64,000 bases of DNA from Capronia americana (taxonomy: Eukaryota; Ascomycota; Eurotiomycetes; Chaetothyriales; Herpotrichiellaceae). A model generated the notes under the pieces. That model was not told the origin of the DNA. It made no database searches and saw only the letters and a list, made by a program, of their open reading frames with translations. The stretch lies in NCBI GenBank assembly GCA_016110215.1, contig JADWQD010000018.1, positions 840,353-904,352 on the forward strand. The letters are read 5' to 3'. The translations under genes were made by a program, and so were the position numbers. Below, one piece after another: positions 1-11,376 of this stretch (its first letter is position 1; every line of letters starts with the position of its first letter).

Positions 1-1656
1 CAGGTCGGTGTTGATGTTTCGCATGTCGAACGGAGCCGGGACGGAATGAACCACGTCGAATTTGGGAATGCCTTCGACGCTGCGCTTCGCCCGTTCAGCT
101 GGCCGCTTTGCGGCTGGGCCGTTCCGACTTTCGACTTCTGACGCAGATGCACTGGCAGCCACTTTGCCATAGCTGCTGACTTTGTCGCCTTCCAGAGTCA
201 GTTGCGTCACGGCGATCGATCCATTTCCTGTGGTCAGGAACTCCCTCACATCTGTCAAGTGGCCTTTGATTGCTGCTGCCGCGGCCATTGCGGGCGAGAC
301 AAGATGAGTCCTGCCACCTGGCCCTTGCCTGCCCTCAAAGTTTCGATTTGTAGTGGAAGCACACCGCTCACCAGGAGCAAGCACATCAGGATTCATGGCC
401 AGGCACATTGAGCAGCCGGCTTCACGCCAATCGAATCCAGCGGCTTTCAGAATCACATCTAAGCCTTCGCTTTCTGCCTGCTGTTTGACAAGGCCCGAGC
501 CTGGCACGACCATTGCATAGACGGAATCCGCGACCTTTCTTCCTTTCGCGACCCTCGAAGCCGCTCTCAGATCTTCAATCCTCGAGTTGGTGCAAGATCC
601 AATGAAGACGCGATCGATCTTGATGTCTGATGCCCGCATATTTGGCTTCAAGTCCATGTACTTCAGGGACCGGCGGATAGCGGCAGCTCTAAATGGCTCG
701 TCTTTGTCAAAATCTGCTGGGTCCGGAAGGTTCCCAGTTATCGGGACAACATCGTCCGGCGAAGTGCCCCAAGTGATGGATGGGGCTATGTCGGCTGCGT
801 CGATGTCGACAGTGAAGTCCCAGCGAGCGTACTCGTCGCTGTACAGCGTCTTCCAGTAAGCCAGTGCCTTGTCCCACTCGGTCCCAGAAGGGACAAGTGG
901 TCGTCCTTTGAGATACTCAAAGGTCACCTCGTCCGGTGCTACCAAGCCGGTTCGAGCGCCTCCCTCGATGCTCATATTGCAGAGTACCATTCTTGCTTCC
1001 ATGGAGAGGTTTCGAATGGTCGAGCCACAGAACTCGATGACGCACCCCGTGGCTCCTGCGGTGCCGATCTTGCCCAACAAGTGCAAGATGATGTCCTTGG
1101 AATACACGCCCAGACGAAGCTCTCCTTCGACCCGGACTCGGAAGTTCTTGTACTTTTTCTGAAGCACCGTCTGTGTGGCCAGCACATGTTCAATATCTGA
1201 AGTGCCGCCGCTCACAGCCAAGGCCCCAACAGCACCGTGAGTAGGCGTGTGCGAATCACCACAGAATAGAGTCGATCCGGGCAGTGTGAGTCCCTGCTCC
1301 GGACCGACGACGTGCACGATGCCTTGACGTCGGTCAGACATGCCGAAATACCTGATGTCGTGCTCTTTGATATTCTTCTCGAGCAGCGTGATTTGGATCC
1401 TGGCCTGGGGCTCTTTGACGAAAGACACTGCATCCTGGTATTTGGATCGGTCGTCGGTTGGCACATTATGATCAACCGTTGCCAGAGTCAGGTCTGTTCG
1501 CCTCACTGGCCGATTATTCTTCCTGAGTCCGTCAAATGCTTGGGCTGTTGGCACCTCAAAGATCAAGTGCGAGTCGATGTACAGCAATGGTGCCTCCTTG
1601 TCATCAGGATTGACCAGATGTTCTTGATAGATCTTGTCGTACAATGTCAGAGGCAT
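1..1656 (-). CDS. 3-isopropylmalate dehydratase (LEU1-like), C-terminus cut by window edge
   Basis: This protein should interconvert 2- and 3-isopropylmalate, or a homologous alkylmalate, with a [4Fe-4S] cluster. The frame is open for 552 codons from the ATG at 1656 to base 1, so the gene runs off the window. Visible motifs are GDSHTPTHGAVGAL, the first cluster cysteine in GSCTNSR (Cys355) and the pair in CSMC (Cys415, Cys418). After a polar linker a swivel-like domain begins (FDMRNINTDL), so this is the fused large-plus-small subunit form usual in fungi. It lies head to tail downstream of an isopropylmalate dehydrogenase gene, about 390 bp away. In most ascomycetes LEU1 and LEU2 are unlinked, so I infer a clustered paralogue rather than the primary leucine gene, though this cannot be proved from the window alone. 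Confidence 0.92.
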   Translation of the reverse strand, partial: MPLTLYDKIYQEHLVNPDDKEAPLLYIDSHLIFEVPTAQAFDGLRKNNRPVRRTDLTLATVDHNVPTDDRSKYQDAVSFVKEPQARIQITLLEKNIKEHDIRYFGMSDRRQGIVHVVGPEQGLTLPGSTLFCGDSHTPTHGAVGALAVSGGTSDIEHVLATQTVLQKKYKNFRVRVEGELRLGVYSKDIILHLLGKIGTAGATGCVIEFCGSTIRNLSMEARMVLCNMSIEGGARTGLVAPDEVTFEYLKGRPLVPSGTEWDKALAYWKTLYSDEYARWDFTVDIDAADIAPSITWGTSPDDVVPITGNLPDPADFDKDEPFRAAAIRRSLKYMDLKPNMRASDIKIDRVFIGSCTNSRIEDLRAASRVAKGRKVADSVYAMVVPGSGLVKQQAESEGLDVILKAAGFDWREAGCSMCLAMNPDVLAPGERCASTTNRNFEGRQGPGGRTHLVSPAMAAAAAIKGHLTDVREFLTTGNGSIAVTQLTLEGDKVSSYGKVAASASASEVESRNGPAAKRPAERAKRSVEGIPKFDVVHSVPAPFDMRNINTDL

Positions 1657-2046
1657 CTTGGCTGCTTCTTGGAGGTGATCGTGTGCTCAACAGCTGGCAC
1701 GCTCACAATGGTGCAAGCAATATGTGAATGTATACTCCAGTCACGTGTCCGGGGAGTCGCCGGTTCGTGGGGGACAGGACATGGCGATTAGCATACAAGC
1801 AGAAGATGGGGGTAGAAGACCCTTTGATATCGGCAAAACGGGGGGTCGTACCTACGGAGGTGGCACGGCAGTGTCTCCGACTTCAATTATCTCCCGGACG
1901 GTCAGCCACGCAACGCACTGACGCAGGATTTCCACGTGGTACACGAACAGATGAGGAAGAGGAGAGGCACGCGAGCGAAGCAGAAAATGGAGTTAGGGTT
2001 TTAAGGGCGTAGTTCGCTTGTGGCTATTGGTCTATGCATCGTTCCC
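1657..2046. other. Intergenic spacer between the LEU2-like and LEU1-like genes
   Basis: These 390 bp hold the 3' end of the upstream gene and the promoter of the LEU1-like gene, both read on the minus strand. I see no other gene here. Short plus-strand ORFs are shadows. Confidence 0.6.
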
Positions 2047-3216
2047 TTACAGCCTCGCGCTCTCGGTGGCACTGGCGTTCATCTCTGCCTTTCCCAGAAT
2101 CTGCAAGAGAGCGGTCACAACAGCGTCTCCCATTTCAGTGGTAGTTGCGGTTCCGCCAATATCCCCAGTCCTCACTTCCAGACCACCGGCCGCCTTGTCA
2201 TCCAACGCAACGCTAATGGCCTGGTCAATTGCGTCTGCTAACCAGTCCAAGTCACAGCTGTACCGGAGCATCATGGCGGCACTTTGAATTGTGGCAATGG
2301 GATTTGCTCGGTTTGGAGGCAGATCCGGCGCCGAGCCATGACTCGGCTCGTACATGCCTGTAGCCAAAGGCTCTCCTGGAATGCCTGACAGGCAAGCAGA
2401 GGGACTAAAGCCCAGAGAGCCGGATACCGCGGCAGCTTCATCGGAGAACAAGTCGCCGAAGATGTTGTCGCACAAGACAATCCCATTCAACGAGCGGGGG
2501 TTCTTCACCATGATCAAAGCCAGAGAGTCCGACAATTGGTGAGTGAGCGGAATGTCTGCAAACTCTCGGTCGTGGATTGTGGTCACCGCTTCCCGCCAAA
2601 GCCGACACACCGCCAGCACATTGGCTTTGTCGACGGAGGTGATCTTGCTGGGTCCCTTGGCACCTCCGTGTTTGCGGGCCAGATACGCCGCCATTCGAGA
2701 GATTCTTTCAATCTCCCACCTGTTATACCCCCACACATCGTGAGCGTAGTCGGGCTCTTCCTTCTTCTCGCCAAAGTACACGCCGCCCAGATTCTCTCGG
2801 AGAATGATGAAATCTGTTCCCTGGACGATGTTTTCCTTCAGCGGCGAGCACTTGGCAGCCCCTGGAGAGGGGATCTTGCATGGCCGGATGTTGGCCCAGC
2901 AGTTGAGGGCTCTTCGCAAATCCAGCACGGAAGTCTCCGGCCTCAACGCTCCAGTCATGCCCCATTTTGGACCACCAACGGCGCCGAACAGCACGGCCAC
3001 GGAGTTCTTGGCCTTTTCGATGACTTGAGGCGTCAATGGGATCCCATGGACATCGATAGACTGCCCGCCTAGCAAGTCGAAGTCGAGATCAAATTTGATA
3101 TTCTGCTTGGCAACGCTTGGATGACTTTCCACGGTGCGCAAGACTTTGACAGCCTCGCGGATGACCTCGGCGCCAATGTGGTCGCCGGGCAACACAAGGA
3201 TCTTGAAGGATGGCAT
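2047..3216 (-). CDS. 3-isopropylmalate dehydrogenase-like (LEU2 family) with possible PTS1
   Basis: This is a 389-aa, single-exon beta-decarboxylating dehydrogenase, the NAD-dependent third step of leucine-type chain elongation. Family marks are the N-terminal LPGDHIGAEV, the DKANVL segment, the metal-site signature NIFGDLFSDEA and the NAD-binding HGSAPDLP. The pocket segment reads RPETSVLDLRR. Ordinary IPMDHs have Leu-Leu after the PE-x-G stretch, here Val-Leu, which may alter the side chain accepted (inference). The last three residues are Ala-Arg-Leu, which fits the peroxisomal PTS1 consensus. The start is the first ATG and gives the usual N terminus. It is tandem with the LEU1-like gene and divergent from a Dal5-type permease. 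It could still be a housekeeping LEU2, but linkage and tail argue for a specialised copy. Confidence 0.93.
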   Translation of the reverse strand: MPSFKILVLPGDHIGAEVIREAVKVLRTVESHPSVAKQNIKFDLDFDLLGGQSIDVHGIPLTPQVIEKAKNSVAVLFGAVGGPKWGMTGALRPETSVLDLRRALNCWANIRPCKIPSPGAAKCSPLKENIVQGTDFIILRENLGGVYFGEKKEEPDYAHDVWGYNRWEIERISRMAAYLARKHGGAKGPSKITSVDKANVLAVCRLWREAVTTIHDREFADIPLTHQLSDSLALIMVKNPRSLNGIVLCDNIFGDLFSDEAAAVSGSLGFSPSACLSGIPGEPLATGMYEPSHGSAPDLPPNRANPIATIQSAAMMLRYSCDLDWLADAIDQAISVALDDKAAGGLEVRTGDIGGTATTTEMGDAVVTALLQILGKAEMNASATESARL

Positions 3217-3775
3217 ATCTGGCTCGAACTATGAGGTTGGGATACTCTAGCTTGGTAAGGTCGCCTTGCTCTTTCACAATTCTCTGGGCAGATACTTCGC
3301 GTTTTAAAGAGGACCGGTGTAAAACACCGAGATGCGTCACGGACACCCCTGGACAGCCCCCCACGCCGACCGATACTGTGTAACCGGCCATTCCCCGGTG
3401 GAATCCCTGAAGCAGAGCAATTGCCATATTCTGCCATTTCCTGATGCAGAGCACGGAGGCAGTTCAGTGACGCCTTGGGGAAGGGGGTTCACCCATCCGG
3501 AGAGTGGCCGAACTAGCTTTCCCCAGATTTCGACCGACCAGGGGATCTACAGTGGGGGTTGTATCATTATTTCCCTGCATACACTATGCTCCCCACGAGC
3601 CTGACCATGGTCACAGCTGCCAAGCTTCTCCAGGATTCAAGAGTGACGGCAGGAGGCCCCGGTCATACGGTGTATCTCATGGATACATAAGGTGGGTGCC
3701 TGATGCCTGAGCATTCAGCCAGTCCTCCCCATCATCTCTCTCTGCATCCTGTCATTCCTCATCCTGCAGTTCAAG
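3217..3775. promoter_or_regulatory. Divergent promoter region, LEU2-like gene / Dal5-type permease
   Basis: This 559-bp spacer separates two genes that start on opposite strands, so it must contain both promoters and may co-regulate them. No coding ORF is supported. I did not find a clear operator. Confidence 0.55.
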
Positions 3776-5363
3776 ATGGCATCCGAGAAGGACAATGTTG
3801 TCCAAGCAAAGTCCGACATCAACCATGTCGAAGAACAAGTCATAGTCCATGCCACCACCAACACCGAGGAGAAGGTTGAGACCGTGGGCAGACTCGAAGC
3901 CCTCGCGTTCAAGTACACCAAAGCGGAAGAGAAACGCTTCCTCCTGAAGATTGACTTCATTGTTCTTGGATATGTCTCCGGTGCTTACCTTCTGGCATAT
4001 GTGAGTCGTCCCCCCTGGGTCCTTTGTGTCGTTGAGATTCAGAAGTGTTGACAGACTATCGCAGATGGATCGCGGAAACATTGGGAATGCCAACACCGCA
4101 GGCATGTCCAAAGACCTCGGCCTCACCGATAACCAATACCAATGGTGCTTGACTGCGCTTTACCTGGGATACATCCTTTTTGACTGGCAGACTGTCTTCT
4201 ACAAGATCCTCCCCGCCCGCTACTACGTTCCTACAGTCATCATCATTTGGGGTGGCCTTGCTGGCGCCTGTGGAGCCGCCCAAAACTTTGCGGGCCTGCT
4301 GGTCTTGCGGCTACTGCTGGGGATCTTCGAGTCTTCGTACAGCCCTGGTCTGGCCTACTTCTTCTCCTTCTTCTACTACCGAAGGGAAATGGGCCGACGT
4401 CTTGGCTGGTACGTCTCAATCGCTCCGCTCGGCGCCTCTTTTGCTGGAGCATTCGCCTACTTTGTGACCAAACATCATCATGCTATCGCTGGTTGGCGTG
4501 CGCTGTTCCTTGTCGAAGGGCTCCCAGCCGTGGCTATCGGTCTGTTCGGCTATTACTGGCTCCCCAGCAATCCCCAAGACTGCCAATTTCTCACGGAGAA
4601 GGAGAAGAAGATTGCCCGCGCCCGCCTGGTGCGCATGGTCGGCAACGTCGAGCGAAGCAGGAAAGTCGACTTCAAGAACTTCTTCCGCAGCTTGCTCGAC
4701 CTCAAAAACTGGCTTCCCACGCTCATGTATTTCTCCTGCAATATCGGCTATGCTTCGCTGCCCATCTACAGCTCCACCATCTTGCAGGGCATGGGTTTCA
4801 CCGCTCTCCACGCCCAAGGCCTGTCGGCACCGCCATATCTGTTCGCTTGTCTGGTTGTCCTCGCTATTGGCCATCTCTCCGACCACTTCCAACGCCGAGG
4901 CATCTTCCTCGCCATGTGCAGCGGCACCGGCGCCATCGGCTATCTCATCCTCTGCACCGTGGAAAAGATCGCGGTCAAATATTTCGCTCTCTTCCTCGTT
5001 GCCGGCGGTCTCTACCCATGCATCGGCCTGGTCCTCTCCTGGGTGGCCAACAACAACGGCTCCGACAGCAAACGCGGCGCCGGCTTCATCCTGATGAACT
5101 TTGTCGGCCAATGCGGCCCGCTCGTCGGCACGCACATTTTCCCCAAGTCCGAGGCGCCGCACTACAAGAAGGGCTTCTACATCAGCTTTGCTTTTTGCTG
5201 TTTCGCCGCCACGCTGGCCGTGTGTCAGATCTTCTGGCTGAAGCATCTCAACAAGCAACTGGATGAGAAGTACGGGCCTGTCCGGCCCATGGATAACCGT
5301 GACAACGAAGACGAGATTGGCGAGGAGACGGACGACAGTGAGAATTTCAGATATATTCTCTAA
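3776..5363 (+). CDS. MFS permease, Dal5/allantoate (anion:cation symporter) type
   Basis: Exons are 3776-4000 and 4065-5363, joined across a 64-bp intron (GTGAGT...CGCAG), giving 508 aa. The cytoplasmic N terminus (about 60 residues) precedes a first membrane segment ending in AYMDRGNIGNA, the usual Dal5-family motif after TM1. About twelve hydrophobic segments follow, with a charged loop near the middle and an acidic C-terminal tail. Members carry allantoate, nicotinate, pantothenate or other organic anions across the plasma membrane; the substrate cannot be read from sequence. Its divergent placement next to the isopropylmalate genes suggests it imports or exports an acid of that pathway (inference). 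The 339-aa plus-frame and 346-aa antisense ORFs inside it are shadows. Confidence 0.9.
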
Positions 5364-5951
5364 AACAAAGGGCAAGTCAAGGTGGGGAACTCGGTTCTTG
5401 GCCACTATGGGTGTGTGAGTGTGTGTGTAGAGGGGGTGGGGTGTGGGTTGTTGCAAGGCTTGAACTCGAAGTGAACCGATGGGTCAACTGGCCGCGACGG
5501 AAAAAGTGATGATCAGTAGCTTGCTCAAAATGTTGATACGTGCTGGGTGGACATTATCCGCCTGGCTTTGAGAGTTTCTGACGGGATTGTATAGCCGACA
5601 GTGAATAATCTACAGCACAGAGTACCGTATTCCACTCCCAAATTGCAAACCCCTACTCGCAGAGACCGCGATTTCAACTGATGGCCTCTTCGATGGAAAC
5701 TCGGCCCAGTTCGGCTTCAAGCATGGGGTGTCGGATGATTGCACTGCTCATGATGTTGGAAATTCGGTGCAAAAACTACTTGGTTCATCTCTTGATTAAG
5801 CATGAGGCATGTACCATGGTGCAGTCGTCTTGACACATCTATGTTTTTTGACAGGACCTCTTCCAGATCTATACCAGTTCAAAGGAGGCACAAGCGGTTT
5901 TGTGCCTATGTATGCAACGTGGACATCTCGCCGAGTTTCCTCGTCTATTAT
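5364..5951. other. Convergent intergenic region
   Basis: This is 588 bp between two convergent transporter genes. It includes a short GT-rich run near 5410-5430 and otherwise nothing recognisable; it should hold both 3' UTRs. Confidence 0.55.
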
Positions 5952-8163
5952 TTACTCAATCACCACGGCAACGTGCTCGTCCATATATTTGTTGATATCC
6001 CCTAGGAAGCACGCCGCAATGATGCTGACACCCCCGGCAGCAATACTGGCCAGATACACGTACTTGTAGCTCTCGGCGTACGCGAGCTGTCCGGCAGCAA
6101 CCACCATCTGGTAGGCCGTTTCGTTCTGCAGCCCCGGAATCATCCTGATGGGTTCGAGTAAACTCGCGCCCGTGAGCGTGATGGCCTCGGTGATGTATGT
6201 CACATTGGTGATGCCGAGCTCGACCATCGTGCCACCGATGTACTTGGTCGCGTTGGGCACGAACTTGGAGAGGAAGACGTTGTAGTAGGCGCAATAGCCG
6301 ACCGAGCCGCCGATGACGCGGATGGCCAGGGTCAAGGCGCTGACTGTGGCGATCAGGTCGTCCGGGCAGATAATGGTTGTGATGATCGAGGCGGGCACGA
6401 CGATGCCACCGATGCCGAGGCCACCGAGAATAAGGAGACCCCAGAGCTTGTCCATGTTGTGGGGTGTTGCACATGCGAGCGCGCCGCAGCCTAAGGAGCA
6501 GAGGTCAGATGTGAGAAGGATGATGGATGGTTGTAAACTTACCGGCAGTCATCAAGCAGCAAGAAATGATCATCAACTCCTTGTTCCGACCACGGAAGAC
6601 GGAGAGGAGCCACAGGCATACGCATGCGCCGGTCATGATGGCCATGCCTCCCGGGAAGACACGCAAGCCAACTTGGGCTGGGTCGTGGCCGTACACATTG
6701 AATGCTTGAGTGGGCCAGAACATCAGGTACGAGAAGAAATTGGCTCCGCTGATAAAGGTGATCAGGAGTGTGAGTGACAGGATGCGAGGATCCTGCTTGA
6801 GTCTCTTCGGGAACATGGGATACTTGGCACCGTAGGCTTCCCAGAAGAGGAAAGCAACGATGAAAACGACGCCGATAACGAGCGGAGCCACAACGTGAGC
6901 CGAATGCCATGGGTACTAAAGTCGGTGAGTGTCTGGGTACATTGGAGGCTAGGTGGCAGAAACCTACCTGGTAGCCGCCCCATTGCAAGCCAGCCATGAA
7001 TAGAATCATCCCGACAATGCTAAGAACGCCGCCGACATAATCAATCTCGCGAAGGATCTCTCGGGTGCTCTTGCCCTTCGAATTGGGTCGGGGTGGAGGG
7101 AAGTAGAACAATGCCGTGATGATCAGGGCGAGTCCATTCCACACACAGATCTGTGATATCTGTTAGACTCGGCTTTGTTGATGTAACGACAACAGTAGGT
7201 TCTTCCAGAATGGATTAATCATTCGGAAAGTGGGAGGACTCACAATAATGCCACAGTATCGCCAGCTGGAGTGAGCTAGAACAGGTCAGTAGGGTCGGTC
7301 AGATAATAGGAGGCCACCGACATACAAGCAATCATCTGTGCATAGAACCCTGAAGGAACGAAAGGCACAATGGTGAAGATTAGGACTGCGACGTATGCAC
7401 CGCGCTTCCTCGTCGGGGCTAATTCTGAGGTGACTGCCAGTGCAGTGAGCTCACTAATGCCGGCCGCTGCACCTGCGATAGTAGTGCCAGCTATCTGTGT
7501 TAGCTGATCTAGTTTGACCTCAAGCGATCGAGACAACTACTTACCGATGAACATGTTCATCGACTTCGCGCAGGTTGCAATGACACTTCCAAGGACGAGC
7601 AACGCAGCTCCAAGCAGGGCAACGTAGCGTCGGCCGATCAAATCTGATATGGAGCCCACGAAAGGGCAAACACCGGCCAGGGCAAGAAGATTTCCCAATA
7701 CCTAGGAAAACATCAGTGTGTCTGCCTGCCAGCAATGTCGCATCTTCGACTTACGAACCAAATCCATCTGTCCACTCCGCCAATGTCTTGATAGATGTAG
7801 GGAGGAATACTGCCTTAACATTGTTGTCAGAAGCAGCTCTCCAGCCCCGCGGTGTAAAGCGTATACCATAAAGGTAGACGGGAATTTGACTGCCCGTCCA
7901 TAATAAGGCCATCGCCACCAAACTCATAAATCGTCTCAAGGTCATCTGAAAAGAGAATTAGTGCTAATTTCGCAGAGAAGATCTCCCTAAAGTCACACCT
8001 TCGGTTCATGTTCATGGTCAAGGTCATCTCCGTCGATGCGGAGGCCAATGATTCTCTCAGTATGGGCAACAGACTCTTCATGGTGGACGTGTGATTTCTC
8101 AACTGGTGAAGATGCTGTCTCGACGGGCACGCCGTGAGCCTCTCCGATATGTTTTTCAGCCAT
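5952..8163 (-). CDS. MFS efflux pump, TRI12/siderophore-transporter-like (14 TM)
   Basis: I derived nine exons on the minus strand: 8163-7999, 7945-7867, 7813-7755, 7701-7545, 7490-7326, 7275-7244, 7148-6968, 6915-6543 and 6490-5952. All junctions keep frame. The start ATG at 8163 is used because the extension to 8187 begins with TTG. The N terminus is hydrophilic and His-rich. Motif A is SDLIGRRYVALLG after the second membrane segment, and ELAPTRKRGAYVA follows. A long loop with charged residues (PPPRPNSKGKSTREI) sits mid-protein. This pattern is that of the fungal trichothecene efflux pump / siderophore transporter group. It is divergent from a Zn2Cys6 regulator, a common arrangement for a cluster's export pump. 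The substrate is unknown. Confidence 0.88.
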
Positions 8164-9029
8164 GTCGAAGGACCAGTTTCGTTGCAAGCAGTGAATGGAT
8201 TCGCTGAAAGGTGAGAAAGAATAGAGAACAGGCTATCAAGGATCATGGCGTCGCGTTGCAGATATGTCCTGATAGCCACAATGGGATTGCTACCTCGGCG
8301 ACCTTAGTGCCCTCGGTATGCAGCCTCGACCACATGTTCTGATTGGTGCCCGTCAAAGTCGAAAAGGTGGAATCAATGTCCAGCACTAGGAACGTCGCCG
8401 TCCATGATTTGCACCCCCAGGGTGGATATTCCGCAGTGTGCTCTGGGGAGATTGCGGGATTGGTACCTCCTTTGGGCTGGAGAGGTGCGGAGCAATGGCG
8501 ATAAGAGGTATCTCGACCCAAGAATCCCACATAGTGGAGCCGTCAGGAGTCATTATTTCTGACGGTGTCGGGGCGAGGACCGAATCGATCATGTCCGGCA
8601 GACCCAGGTCCCGACTCGCGGCCATGTGGTGAAAGATGTGAAAGAAATGTGAAACACATGTGAAGTGTTGATGCAGTGTTCTTAAAGTTTGGCAAGCTTC
8701 CGGCAAGAGAGAGCCGAGTATTGCCGTCGAGTGCCAATACCTGATGCTCTTGTTGCTCGTCGTCTGGGGGGTGGTAGCTGAGAGAGCGCAGGCGACCGCT
8801 TCCTTTTTGCGGAGGAGTGGGAGGGGCACGAGGGGGGAGCAGGATGAGGAGCAAGTTTCGTGGGGACGCCCGGAGAATCGATCCACTCGTCGCCCCGCAT
8901 CCTTGAGGATAACCGAAGCAATTGACCTCAGATCCGAGGTGCTTTCACTGCATAATGTGCCACCATTTGTGACCAGAGATGGCAGCTGCCACCATCTATT
9001 CGATGACCTTCAAAGTGCTGAAGGGAGCC
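8164..9029. promoter_or_regulatory. Divergent promoter region, TRI12-like pump / Zn2Cys6 regulator
   Basis: About 0.87 kb lies between the start codons of two oppositely oriented genes. Overlapping small ORFs on both strands show no family resemblance. Zn2Cys6 regulators often act on their own neighbours, so sites for the adjacent factor may lie here, but I did not identify a convincing one. Confidence 0.5.
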
Positions 9030-11181
9030 ATGGATACACAAAGTCCACGGAAGAGAAAGCGCTCCGCCGTCGCCTGCACGCGTTGCCACGACCGGAAAGT
9101 CCGCTGTAGTGCCGCGTTCCAGGGGATCCCGTGTGCAAACTGTGCGCAAGATGGGACAACCTGCACAATCTACCAGGCTCATTCTGTGTGAGTCGGCCAA
9201 AGCCGAAGAGGGTGACCGCAGCGTTAATGCCACAGCTCTCGCAGCCGCCAGGATCAGCCTGTCGCCACCGGTGATGAGAGGCCCAAAGCGATATCGCCAC
9301 AGTACCCTCTCACGCCAACCCCAAGTCTAGTACCTGCTGCCGAGGTTTCGCGATGGACGGACGCCGCTCCCACTTCCCGAGCCAAAAATGGCGACGAAAA
9401 TTCGCTTGCCCACGTGGCTCCCTTGGACGACGATAGACCCGTGGGCTCTGCAGACGATGCTGTCGACGGTCCGCCGCGAAACACCAGTGCCGTTCCACAC
9501 CCTCGACTGGAGCGTGGGCCCCGAGAGGGCTTAGTACCATTCTATGCCGGTAGACACCGAGGCCTCCTGAGACCGAGTAACGCTGACCGAGTTTACAGGC
9601 GAGGTAGGGGGGCATGAGTTCCTGTTCGAAGTCTGTTCGCCAAACCGATCCTTGAGAGGAAGTCCATACATTATCAGTCGCAGTATTCACAAACGGCCAC
9701 GCTTCAAGCCAGAGATCGGTTCGCGGCCACAATTTCCGTCCGCTGTCTGCCAGGAGCTCCTTCGCTGCTTCTTCAGTTACGTCTATCCAATCCTACCGGT
9801 CGTACACGCGGGCGACTTCCTCACCAAATATTCCGATGATCCAAATAGCGTGAGCGGCTTGCTCCTCTGGTCGATTTTTCTTGCGGCGGCCAGCTACGTC
9901 GACATAGATACTTTATCCTCCGCAGGCTTCAAAAACCGGAAACAGCTGAAGGAGTTCTGTTTCCAGCACGCAAAGGCAACGTATGATGCGCAAATCGAGA
10001 ATGACAAGTCGGCAATTATTGCCTCGACCTTGCTTCTCGGCTTTTGGTATGTCGACTTGGAAGAGCAGGACGGGTCCGGCTACTGGATAGGCATAGCCAT
10101 CCACCTCTGCTACACCATCGGACTCCACCGCGAGCCCAACTATGCCCGACTGCCACGGTGTCCATTCCCCTTGTCACAACGAGCCCTCTGGAGGAGACTA
10201 TGGTGGTGTGCCTACTACAGAGATGCGTGGTTCTGCCTGGGTTCTGGAAGACCGATGCGTGCTCACATTGATGATTGTGACTTGGAGCTGCCGACGGTCG
10301 GAGATGTCACGGACGATTTCAACGAGCTATCCTTGGACCTGCGGGAGGCTTTCTTACCTTCCACGATGGAGAAACTGGCCGAACTGTGGATCAAAATGCT
10401 CCAACTATCCATTAAGCTGGAGTACACCATGATTCTGCACTATCGACCAAGGAGACCGCCGTTATCGGTGTCTCAACTGGAGGCCGATCGCGCGGACGTA
10501 CTCCGTCTGCTTGCCAGCCTTGAACAGGAGACTGAACACAAATCTAGTCTACTGGCGCTGCACACCAGTCACTTCGAAACGTACGTGAACACCGTCGTGG
10601 TCGTTCTCCACCGCCCATATATTCTCTCGGCACCCGAACACCTGCATCCAGCCGAACGCCAGAACTTGCAAAGGACCGCGCTCCAGGCCTGCAAGTCCGC
10701 CGCAGCTGCCACCACGAGCACGCTAAGCAGATTGATCACCGAAAACATGATCGAGACATCACCCACAATGCTAGTGACTCCCATCATGATGACAATGCAA
10801 ATCCACTTCTACGAACTCGCAAAGTCGGAGGGACTTCTCCGCCAACACGCCCTGCACAATTTGAACCTCCATTTCATGGTCCTGACACACTTAAAGAAGT
10901 CATTCTGGACCGCCGACATGCATCACAACCTGTTCACCGAGTGCATCAAGGCGCTGAATTCAGGCAAGGGCGACCAGAATCAATACGCAGGGTACGCCGC
11001 CGGTCTGCAGGATCCGGCAACCGCGGCACGGTCCAGTTCACCACATGGCGTTCGGGACGACCAAGGCCCCTCCATGGGCAGCGTGCTGGAGACATCCGGG
11101 TTGAGTGAAAGCGCGTTTGACGAGTTCTTTGCTTCTTTTGGTCCGTTTGACAATCTCTCTTGCCTCTTCGAGGACAGGTAA
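9030..11181 (+). CDS. Zn(II)2Cys6 transcription factor, probable cluster regulator
   Basis: Exons 9030-9187, 9236-9549 and 9599-11181 join in frame to give 684 aa. An in-frame ATG at 8979 would add 17 residues. The DNA-binding cluster reads CTRCHDRKVRC, an eight-residue loop, then CANCAQDGTTC, with the classic C-x2-C-x6-C-x8-C-x2-C-x6-C spacing, preceded by a basic PRKRKR. The middle region is the fungal-specific regulatory domain, shown by GIAIHLCYTIGLHREPN and RRLWWCAYYRDAWFCLGSGR. The stop at 11179-11181 overlaps a strong donor (CAG|GTAAGT), so a further short 3' exon is possible. Its divergent position from an efflux pump and closeness to the isopropylmalate genes suggest control of that cluster. 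Confidence 0.9.
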
Positions 11182-11376
11182 GTTTGTACCAAATGGCAGC
11201 TTTGCCCCTAGTCACCCAGCTGACGGCCTCCGCTACCGAATGGCAGGTTGGAATAGAAACAATACAACTGACGCCCGGCCTGTACATATAAGCGTCTTGT
11301 CCTGCCAGCACCTCTAATCTCCTCGAGCCCAGCCCGCCATTCCGCGTACAAAGCAATCTGAAGCCACCGCACCGTA

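Noticed and set aside
4247..5456. 339-codon plus and 346-codon minus ORFs inside the Dal5-type permease
   Set aside because: They are out-of-frame and antisense shadows; the permease frame has the membrane segments and family motifs.
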